Shown one piece after another: positions 1 through 4,574 of a stretch of 7,916 nucleotides of DNA. The DNA comes from an archaeon (GTDB lineage: Archaea; Thermoproteota; Bathyarchaeia; TCS64). Where the stretch lies: NCBI GenBank assembly GCA_020444005.1, contig JAHLLU010000087.1, positions 1 through 7,916 of the forward strand, in the 5' to 3' direction. How positions within the stretch are numbered: position 1 is the first letter of the stretch; the number at the start of each line of letters is the position of its first letter. Both the position numbers and the translations under genes were made by a program. The notes under the pieces were generated by a model. The model saw only the letters and a list, made by a program, of their open reading frames with translations. It was not told the DNA's origin and ran no database searches.

Positions 1-270
1 GACGGAGAACCAATCGTACCACCCAAAGCATACACCTACGAACCCTACCACCTATACGCAGAACACGGCGGATTCTTCATCAGCAACGTCAGAGCCGGAG
101 ACCTCGTCAAAAAAGATCAGGTACTAGGAGTCATCAAGGACCTATTCGGTGAAACCCTTGAATAGATCAAGGTACCAACCGACGGAGTAATCCACATGGT
201 AACAAGCCCATCCATCTGGGAAAGCGACGTTGTCTACGAGATAGGAAAAAACATACGGGAAATACCATAG
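1..270 (+). pseudogene. C-terminal end of AstE/AspA-family deacylase, interrupted by in-frame TAG
   Basis: Only the C-terminal part is in the window. Frame 1 reads through a glycine-rich segment (AGDLVKKDQVLGVIKD) typical of the small C-terminal beta domain of succinylglutamate desuccinylase/aspartoacylase proteins. It meets TAG at 163-165 and then continues in the same frame with another 34 codons (beginning IKVPTDGVIHMV) to a second TAG at 268-270. The part after the first TAG still aligns with the end of the neighbouring paralogue (553-1560): KVPTDGVIHM here against KAPIDGVVHT there. The coding frame therefore clearly extends past the stop, and TAG occupies a position where the paralogue has Glu. 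One base change from GAG, AAG or CAG would make it. The simplest readings are a recent nonsense mutation or a sequencing error; conditional readthrough or pyrrolysine insertion is possible but less likely. The catalytic region lies outside the window, so activity cannot be judged. Confidence 0.7.
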
Positions 271-291
271 TACCAACTATGTTCCGCCTCC

Positions 292-312
292 CAGTATTTA
301 ATGCATATATAC
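292..312 (+). promoter_or_regulatory. TATA-type promoter for the RNA locus
   Basis: An AT-rich stretch with two TATA-like elements (TATTTAATG at about 292-300 and CATATATAC at about 304-312) lies just after the deacylase remnant. The second is centred about 26 bp before the first structured base at 334, the spacing expected for an archaeal TATA box. It would drive the leader RNA and possibly the tRNA as one transcript. No BRE is obvious. Confidence 0.45.
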
Positions 313-333
313 CTCAGACCTAAAACACATTAT

Positions 334-410
334 GCGGGAAACCGCAAGGTGAGCCGAGTAAAACTGGTTGGTTCCTCATGCTCGCCTTTTCTGTTACACC
401 AGTTTTATCA
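334..410 (+). ncRNA. structured leader/small RNA complementary to the adjacent tRNA variable arm
   Basis: I do not recognise a named family. The RNA opens with a GNRA-capped hairpin: GCGG (334-337), loop GAAA, CCGC (342-345). Immediately after comes a 9-bp stem with one G-U pair, AAGGTGAGC (346-354) with GCTCGCCTT (380-388). It can be extended by GAG (356-358) with CTC (375-377), leaving an apical loop at 359-374. The segment 362-375 is the exact reverse complement of tRNA positions 481-494, so most of the apical loop could pair with the variable arm. The loop start (359-368) is also a perfect 10-bp inverted repeat of 398-407, giving an alternative pseudoknot. T-rich sequence follows at 387-390. 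It may be a separate small RNA, or the 5' leader of a tRNA precursor. No C/D boxes are visible; an ACA at 396-398 is not enough to call an H/ACA guide. Confidence 0.5.
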
Positions 411-432
411 TAAAAAACTAATAGTTTGATAA
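405..432 (+). promoter_or_regulatory. AT-rich hairpin abutting the tRNA 5' end
   Basis: TTATC (405-409) pairs with GATAA (428-432), and AAACTA (415-420) pairs perfectly with TAGTTT (422-427). Together they make an AT-rich hairpin with an internal bulge, ending one base before the tRNA. It could be a processing or termination structure between leader and tRNA. Alternatively the TTTTATCATA stretch near 403-412, about 27 bp before the tRNA, may simply be the tRNA's own TATA box. Confidence 0.35.
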
Positions 433-433
433 C

Positions 434-522
434 GCGCCGGTGCCAGAGTCAGGCCTAACGGTTTCGGCTGAAGACCGAATGGAACCAACCAGTTCACGTA
501 GGTTCGAATCCCACCCGGCGCG
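434..522 (+). tRNA. class II tRNA with anticodon GAA (identity uncertain: Leu-like body, G73)
   Basis: An intronless cloverleaf of 89 nt without encoded CCA. The acceptor stem is a perfect 7 bp (434-440 with 515-521). U8 and G9 are 441-442, and the D arm is 443-461 with GG at 452-453. The anticodon stem is TTCGG/CCGAA (463-467 and 475-479) around loop CTGAAGA, so the anticodon is GAA at 470-472. The T arm is 498-514 with loop TTCGAAT. Between anticodon and T arms is an 18-nt variable region (480-497) forming a 4-bp stem GAAC/GTTC with loop CAACCA, the class II hallmark of Leu and Ser tRNAs. The D-arm layout matches archaeal tRNA-Leu, the discriminator G522 suits Ser better, and GAA would read Phe codons. 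Two A-C mismatches occur: 445/459 in the D stem and 500/512 in the T stem. It may be a specialised tRNA or a degenerating one. Confidence 0.75.
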
Positions 523-547
523 TTATATACAGGTTGTAACAAGTTAC
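523..547 (+). promoter_or_regulatory. TATA box and palindrome before the deacylase paralogue
   Basis: TTATATAC at 523-530 directly follows the tRNA 3' end and is centred about 26 bp before ATG 553, so transcription should start at or next to the start codon (leaderless mRNA). No Shine-Dalgarno sequence is present, which agrees. GTAAC (536-540), AA, GTTAC (543-547) is a perfect 5-bp inverted repeat between TATA box and start, placed where a repressor would block initiation. Confidence 0.5.
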
Positions 548-552
548 TTTCT

Positions 553-1560
553 ATGACGTTTGACCCATTCAAGGTGCCAAAAGGCCAGAAGAAGTTCGGG
601 TATGTTCCCGTTGTTGACAACCTGCTCGTGGACGCTAAGGTCCCGGTGGGAGTTGTAAATGGTGTAGAGGATGGCCCCACACTCGCGGTGACAGGCGGCT
701 TATATCCAACAGAGTACTGCGGAGTAGAAGCAGCCTCCAGACTCTACCAATTAATAGACCCAGAGAAGCTCAGAGGACGCTTCATCACCATACCAGTAAT
801 GAATATGCCAGCGTTCCAGTGGAGACTCAGATGGCTGAACCTCAGAAGCACGGGAAGCAGCCCCTTTGACGGAGTAGGCATAAACGGTGTTTTCCCGGGA
901 GACCCAGAAGGCGGATTAACCCAGCGTGTCGCTTACGCCAATTATCAGATACTAAAAGAGGCGGATTATCACGTTGATTTCCGGGGTGGCGATTTACCTG
1001 AGAGCCATCTTGTGCACACAATCCAGCTACGGATTGGTGATAATATTGATAAGACCACTGAGGCTATGGCTAAGGTGTTTGGGTTGGAGTATGTCTTGCC
1101 GGGTACCCCGGAGATTGGTCACACGAGCCCCGGTACCATGATACATACACTGGTCTCAAACGGTGTTGCAAGCATAATCAGCGAGTCTGGTCTCGGGTAC
1201 AGAACCCAGCCACTGGAAGAGTTCATACAGGACCATGTACGAGGCACAGTGAACCTACTAAAATACTTCAAAATGATGAACGGTGAACCAGAGAAACCGG
1301 AAAACCAGCGTTACCTTGATATGGAATGGGAGGGTGTAATGGCGCCTGAAGCAGGGATATTCGAGGCAGATGCCGACTATGGTGATATATTGTCCATAGG
1401 AGAGACTATTGGCTTGATCAAGGATTTGGATGGTAGCATATTAGCTGAAGTTAAGGCGCCTATTGATGGCGTGGTTCATACCATGTACCCAGCTAGGCTT
1501 GTTTTCCCCGGTGATCGACTCTATACGTTACTGAGGATCGGGGAAAAGACAGGTTGGTGA
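553..1560 (+). CDS. AstE/AspA-family (M14-like) deacylase paralogue, zinc ligands apparently lost
   Basis: The 335-residue protein has the overall plan of succinylglutamate desuccinylase/aspartoacylase proteins: a zinc-carboxypeptidase-like core (about 30-245) and a C-terminal beta domain (about 255-335; GDILSIGETIGLIKD, KAPIDGVVH). Family members use an HxxE motif, a later DxH and an NR-FPG motif to bind zinc and substrate. Here the HxxE position reads Y51-P-T-E54, the DxH position reads D142-F-R144 and the NR-FPG position reads N111-G-V-F-P-G. Glu54 and the probable catalytic Glu211 remain, but both zinc histidines and the usual Arg are replaced. It may be a pseudoenzyme, use another chemistry, or belong to a distinct subfamily. 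ATG 553 suits a leaderless start behind TATA 523-530. It is a tandem paralogue of the gene ending at 270, with the tRNA locus between them. No signal peptide or membrane segment is visible. The substrate is unknown. Confidence 0.85.
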   Translation: MTFDPFKVPKGQKKFGYVPVVDNLLVDAKVPVGVVNGVEDGPTLAVTGGLYPTEYCGVEAASRLYQLIDPEKLRGRFITIPVMNMPAFQWRLRWLNLRSTGSSPFDGVGINGVFPGDPEGGLTQRVAYANYQILKEADYHVDFRGGDLPESHLVHTIQLRIGDNIDKTTEAMAKVFGLEYVLPGTPEIGHTSPGTMIHTLVSNGVASIISESGLGYRTQPLEEFIQDHVRGTVNLLKYFKMMNGEPEKPENQRYLDMEWEGVMAPEAGIFEADADYGDILSIGETIGLIKDLDGSILAEVKAPIDGVVHTMYPARLVFPGDRLYTLLRIGEKTGW

Positions 1561-1568
1561 TTATTTTC

Positions 1569-1600
1569 GGTAGTATTAACTACCTAAATTATTTTTAGCT
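1569..1600 (+). terminator. hairpin and T-rich tract after the deacylase
   Basis: GGTAGT (1569-1574) and ACTACC (1579-1584) form a perfect 6-bp inverted repeat with loop ATTA, starting 9 bp after the deacylase stop and followed by a T-rich run (ATTATTTTTAG, 1588-1598). It probably terminates the deacylase transcript. The same AT-rich stretch could instead hold the promoter for the EamA gene. Confidence 0.35.
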
Positions 1601-1640
1601 AAAATTGAGCGAGGGGATCTGCTCTGAATAAAAGCGATCA

Positions 1641-2534
1641 GTGGATTTTATATCCGATAATACCCCCGATGTGGCGTCAAGTATGCGCTACGAGGTCTAC
1701 GCGTTACTCGCTGCATTCAGCTTCGGGGTAAACGCGGTACTGGTAAGAAAAGGAATGAAAGAAAGTACTCCAGTAACAGCCACTTTGATGGTAGCAGGAG
1801 TACAAGTAACCATCCTCAGCGCATTACTCTTGTTCAACCCACCAGAGTTAAACTGGACCGCTGTAATCTACTTCGCATTAGCTGGTTTCTTGGCGGCGAT
1901 CCTTGGTAGAACTCTCAACTATCTGAGTATTGACCGGCTAGGAGTTCCCATCAGCACAAGCCTCACAGGAACTAATCCAATATTCGCGTTAATCCTCGCC
2001 GTATTATTTCTCGGTGAGAAGGTTTCAATGGCTACGGTTTTTGGTTCATTGCTTGTGGTGGCGGGTATAGCGTTAATGAGTGGCTCTGGAGAAGGAGGGA
2101 AAATCAGTCTAACAAACCTCGTGATACCGCTGGCATCAGCGTTCTTCTACGCCTGCAGCAGCGCGGTGCGTAAGATCGGTTTAAACATCCTGCCTGAGTC
2201 GGTTCTCGGAGCGGTTGTAGGTGCCTTGACCAGTCTTATTGCTTATCCAGTGATTCTACGTTTGATGGGCCGTACAGGCGAGTTTAAACTCAGTAAAAAA
2301 GCGATTCCATGGCTGGTCGGTGGAGGAATAGCGACAAGCACAGCGTGGATCGGTATGTTTACCGCTACCCAGATGGGTTCAGTGAGCGTTACATCGGCTA
2401 TCATAGGCGCTAATCCCTTGTTCGGACTTATCCTGAGTGCGATACTGTTACGTGACTCGGAGAAGATTACAAAACGTGTCGCAGCGGGCTCGTTGTTGAT
2501 TGTAGTAGCTGTGCTGATAATAACCCTGTTCTAG
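1641..2534 (+). CDS. EamA/DMT-superfamily membrane transporter
   Basis: A 297-residue hydrophobic protein with two homologous halves, each with the EamA signature. The first half ends GTNPIFALILAVLFLGEK (about 110-127) and the second GANPLFGLILSAILLRD (about 255-271). About ten membrane helices are expected, as in drug/metabolite transporters exporting amino acids, sugars or other small solutes; the substrate cannot be read from sequence. The GTG at 1641 gives the longest frame, but ATG 1683 starts exactly where family-like sequence begins (MRYEVYALLAAFSFG) and may be the real start; neither has a clear Shine-Dalgarno. The gene ends in TAG at 2532-2534, overlapping the TAG of the convergent UPF0148 gene in the palindrome CTAG. 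Upstream AT-rich sequence (1585-1600) may supply the promoter. Confidence 0.88.
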   Translation: MDFISDNTPDVASSMRYEVYALLAAFSFGVNAVLVRKGMKESTPVTATLMVAGVQVTILSALLLFNPPELNWTAVIYFALAGFLAAILGRTLNYLSIDRLGVPISTSLTGTNPIFALILAVLFLGEKVSMATVFGSLLVVAGIALMSGSGEGGKISLTNLVIPLASAFFYACSSAVRKIGLNILPESVLGAVVGALTSLIAYPVILRLMGRTGEFKLSKKAIPWLVGGGIATSTAWIGMFTATQMGSVSVTSAIIGANPLFGLILSAILLRDSEKITKRVAAGSLLIVVAVLIITLF

Positions 2535-2875
2535 CCTAGTTTTCTAACTCGTTCACGAGCATCAAGAAGCTTCATCAAGGTCTCCAATAATGCATTGATC
2601 TTAGTGGGGTCTTTCTCTTTTTCAAGCATACCCTGTATCTCTTTCACCTTGGTGAGAAGAGTCTGGTCGATGCTTCCCTGTTGAGCCATTACCTCTGTGT
2701 CTGCGTCAGCCGAGACCACTACTACTGGTTTGTTGCACATGGGGCAGACCAGTGTTCCATCTTGAAGCTTGAACAAAGGGGTATTACACTCTGGACAAGA
2801 CTCGCTTAGCATGGTTGCTCCTTTTCTGAGTAGCTCAGCCATCTGTTTCATGCTTCCCTCTGACAACGCGATCAT
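2531..2875 (-). CDS. UPF0148 (Sjogren/scleroderma autoantigen 1-like) zinc-ribbon protein
   Basis: A 114-residue protein with the UPF0148 pattern: a short helix and MAELLRKGATML (residues 12-23), then a zinc ribbon with Cys27, Cys30, Cys44 and Cys47 (CPEC...CPMC), then a charged helical C-terminus (about 70-114) likely to be coiled coil. The family is widespread in archaea and related to the eukaryotic autoantigen p27 domain; its molecular role is not established. ATG 2875 lies about 25 bp from the TTTAAAA element at 2896-2902, so the mRNA is probably leaderless. It is transcribed divergently from the acetyltransferase and convergently to the EamA gene, with a four-base tail-to-tail overlap. 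Confidence 0.88.
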   Translation of the reverse strand: MIALSEGSMKQMAELLRKGATMLSESCPECNTPLFKLQDGTLVCPMCNKPVVVVSADADTEVMAQQGSIDQTLLTKVKEIQGMLEKEKDPTKINALLETLMKLLDARERVRKLG

Positions 2876-2894
2876 ACATTCTTCAGTATGCTTT

Positions 2895-2903
2895 GTTTAA
2901 AAC
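2895..2903. promoter_or_regulatory. shared TATA-like element for two divergent genes
   Basis: GTTTAAAAC is nearly symmetrical, so both strands carry a TATA-like TTTAAAA or TTTTAAA. On the minus strand it lies about 25 bp before ATG 2875 (UPF0148). On the plus strand it predicts a start near 2925, about 25 bp before ATG 2951 (acetyltransferase). The same TTTAAAAC core occurs at 3461-3468 before the next gene. Confidence 0.45.
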
Positions 2904-2950
2904 GTATCCCACCGACACCCCTAAAACATGGAAAGAGCCCCTACTGGATT

Positions 2951-3451
2951 ATGGTAGAGTTTACCCACGGCGGAAACATAGAGGAACTCCGAGCACATCT
3001 AGAAAACCTTGGACTCAGTCTGGGTGAGACCGAGGAAAACCTGATCACCGAGAAGCCTGAGCGTTTGATCATGTGGAGAGAAGACGGAGAACTCGTGGGA
3101 CACACCATCTGGCACGCAAGCAACACACGGGAACACCCCAACGGTGACCCAAGAGAACCAGAGGACAAGCATATTCTTGAGGAAGAGCTTGGTATAAAAG
3201 GGGATTTTATCGAGCTTCACGAGATATGGCTCGCTGATACATACCGAGGCAGAGGTTTTGGCTCAGCTTTTTTCAAGTACTTTGAGGATATGGTTAGGGA
3301 GAAAGGCTATGATTCGATTGTTTACTATGCTGATCATCCTGCTGCCATGAGTATTTGTTTGAAACGAGGCTACAGGCAGGCATATGGTGTTGAGCTTGAT
3401 GGTATAACCGGGGAACGCTGCCGATACTATGTGTTAGCAAAACGGCTATAA
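2951..3451 (+). CDS. GNAT-family N-acetyltransferase
   Basis: A soluble GNAT acetyltransferase that would move an acetyl group from acetyl-CoA to an amine. Motif A is clear: the beta4 strand (FIELHEIWLADTYRG) leads into the pyrophosphate-binding loop RGRGFGSAFF, followed by the alpha-helix FKYFEDMVREKGYDSI and the motif B region with HPAAMSICLKRGYR. The frame is open from ATG 2888, but I prefer ATG 2951. The extra 21 residues look unlike the family, and the TATA-like element (2896-2903) would lie inside them, giving a transcript start near 2925. From 2951 the protein is 166 residues, usual for single-domain GNATs. The acceptor cannot be predicted. Third-position use shifts near 3170 from A/C-ending to T/G-ending codons. 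Confidence 0.82.
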   Translation: MVEFTHGGNIEELRAHLENLGLSLGETEENLITEKPERLIMWREDGELVGHTIWHASNTREHPNGDPREPEDKHILEEELGIKGDFIELHEIWLADTYRGRGFGSAFFKYFEDMVREKGYDSIVYYADHPAAMSICLKRGYRQAYGVELDGITGERCRYYVLAKRL

Positions 3452-3460
3452 TATACACCA

Positions 3461-3468
3461 TTTAAAAC
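3461..3468 (+). promoter_or_regulatory. TATA box for the SpoU methyltransferase
   Basis: TTTAAAAC lies 30-37 bp before ATG 3498, predicting transcription from about 3490 and a leader of only several bases. It repeats the core found at 2896-2903. Confidence 0.45.
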
Positions 3469-3497
3469 CAAGCATATTATTTCATGGTTGAGAATCA

Positions 3498-4220
3498 ATG
3501 ATACAGCTTGAAGGACGCAACCCAGTCTACGAGGCACTTAAACAAGGACTAGTACTCAGCATAAAACTCGAATACGGACACGATGATAACGCCAAGATAA
3601 AACAGATCACAGACCTCGCCCGCAAGAAAGGCGTCAAAGTAGAGCTAATAAAACGCAAACAGATGGACCGCCTAAGTACAACCGGCAACCATCAAGGGGT
3701 TATCGGTTATGCGCAGACCAACGTGAACTGGAGCCTAAGCAAGGTACTCAAAGAAACAGGCAAAGAAGTATGCGTATTGATCCTTGATCAAGTGCAAGAC
3801 CCCCACAATCTGGGAGCCATAATCAGGACAAGTGAAGGAGCAGGAGCAGACGGCGTACTAATCCCCAAGAAAGGCTCAGCCGAGGTAAACAACACAGTAC
3901 ACAGGGTCAGCATGGGTGCGAGCCTCAATGTGCCTGTATGGCAGACCAACCTCTACCCAGCCATCAAACAGATGCAGGACGAGGGCCTTAGAGTGATCGG
4001 AATAGACGCTTCAGGTAGCAAGCCCTACTATGAGGAGAAGCTCAGCGGTGCTGTGGCTTTGGTTTTGGGTGGAGAGGACCGTGGAATCAACCCTACGTTA
4101 CTTAGTAAATGTGACAGCATTGTCTATATTCCAATGAAGGGAAAAATGGATTCACTAAATGTTAGTGTTGCAGCGAGCATAGTACTGTATGAGCGTGTCA
4201 GGCAACAAGAAACGGGATAA
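3498..4220 (+). CDS. rlmB: SpoU/TrmH-family RNA 2'-O-methyltransferase, RlmB-like
   Basis: A 240-residue SPOUT enzyme expected to methylate a ribose 2'-OH in RNA using S-adenosylmethionine. Residues 1-75 are the substrate-binding domain of RlmB/TrmH proteins (EGRNPVYEAL, then NHQGVIGYA). The catalytic domain carries all three SpoU motifs: motif 1 DPHNLGAIIRTSEGAGADGV (Asn104, Arg110), motif 2 ALVLGGEDRGI (Glu193) and motif 3 IPMKGKMDSLNVSVAASIVL (Ser219, Asn221), which form the trefoil knot. Its architecture matches bacterial RlmB, which makes Gm2251 in the 23S rRNA peptidyl-transferase P loop; a tRNA target remains possible. Archaea often use guide-RNA methylation for rRNA, so a protein enzyme of bacterial type suggests transfer, though that is inference. 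It has its own promoter and ends ten bases before the convergent zinc-ribbon gene. Confidence 0.88.
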   Translation: MIQLEGRNPVYEALKQGLVLSIKLEYGHDDNAKIKQITDLARKKGVKVELIKRKQMDRLSTTGNHQGVIGYAQTNVNWSLSKVLKETGKEVCVLILDQVQDPHNLGAIIRTSEGAGADGVLIPKKGSAEVNNTVHRVSMGASLNVPVWQTNLYPAIKQMQDEGLRVIGIDASGSKPYYEEKLSGAVALVLGGEDRGINPTLLSKCDSIVYIPMKGKMDSLNVSVAASIVLYERVRQQETG

Positions 4221-4229
4221 AATAATGGG

Positions 4230-4532
4230 TTAGCGTTTCATCGAGTTTGATACGATGAGTACGCCAATGGCTATGATGAATAGCGGCCAGAGGAAATCAA
4301 AGCTCGCCCACCAGAAAACATCCTCCAGTAGCGAAGATGCGCCCAAGATAATCAGGAATATTCCAATGATCATTGGCCATGTGCCTCTTCTCCGTCCTCC
4401 GAAGCAATCGTCATCGAAATCCCAGTCGTCTCTTCTATATCTGTAGGCTGGTGGTTTCAAGAGGGCGCCGCAGTTTTTACACTCTGTGGCGTTTTCATCG
4501 TTCTCGGTTCCACACTTTGTGCAGTACACCAA
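4230..4532 (-). CDS. small membrane protein: zinc ribbon plus two TM segments
   Basis: A 100-residue protein beginning with a compact zinc ribbon (Cys4, Cys7, Cys18, Cys21: CTKCG...CKNCG). An acidic/arginine-rich linker (about 28-50) and two hydrophobic segments (about 53-68 and 80-95, split by a short WW-containing loop) follow, resembling the LiaI/LiaF-like DUF5668 type. Such proteins are common in archaea and of unknown role; the ribbon probably faces the cytoplasm. The start is TTG 4532 or GTG 4529: an in-frame TGA lies three codons upstream and there is no ATG before the zinc ribbon. No Shine-Dalgarno is seen on this strand. It begins 42 bp after the membrane methyltransferase stop and may be the last gene of the radical SAM operon. 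Confidence 0.78.
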   Translation of the reverse strand: MVYCTKCGTENDENATECKNCGALLKPPAYRYRRDDWDFDDDCFGGRRRGTWPMIIGIFLIILGASSLLEDVFWWASFDFLWPLFIIAIGVLIVSNSMKR

Positions 4533-4574
4533 GTTTGTTCACTGATCAAAAGGAGGAGGTCTGTTATTCAAAGC

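Noticed and set aside
163..165. TAG as a routine pyrrolysine codon for the organism
   Set aside because: TAG ends the EamA, UPF0148 and radical SAM genes at natural protein ends, and readthrough of the first two would enter antisense sequence. The site also aligns with an ordinary Glu in the paralogue, not an active-site position.
334..410. Box C/D or H/ACA guide RNA
   Set aside because: No C (RTGATGA) or D (CTGA) boxes in the right places, and a single ACA at 396-398 without a recognisable pseudouridylation pocket is not sufficient.
434..522. Calling the tRNA simply tRNA-Phe(GAA)
   Set aside because: The long variable arm, G73 and Leu-like D arm contradict a normal archaeal tRNA-Phe, so identity is left open.
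434..522. tRNA-Sec or tRNA-Pyl
   Set aside because: The anticodon is GAA, not TCA or CTA. The 7-bp acceptor and ordinary arm lengths also do not fit tRNA-Sec, and tRNA-Pyl has a very short variable region.
3484..3501. Five-codon upstream ORF overlapping the RlmB-like start as ATGA
   Set aside because: The TATA box at 3461-3468 predicts a transcript starting near or after its ATG, and the peptide is trivial.
4548..4560. Strong Shine-Dalgarno-like GGAGGAGG on the plus strand
   Set aside because: The only reading frame after it is a short antisense stretch within the membrane methyltransferase gene with no recognisable product. It is probably a by-product of the minus-strand sequence.
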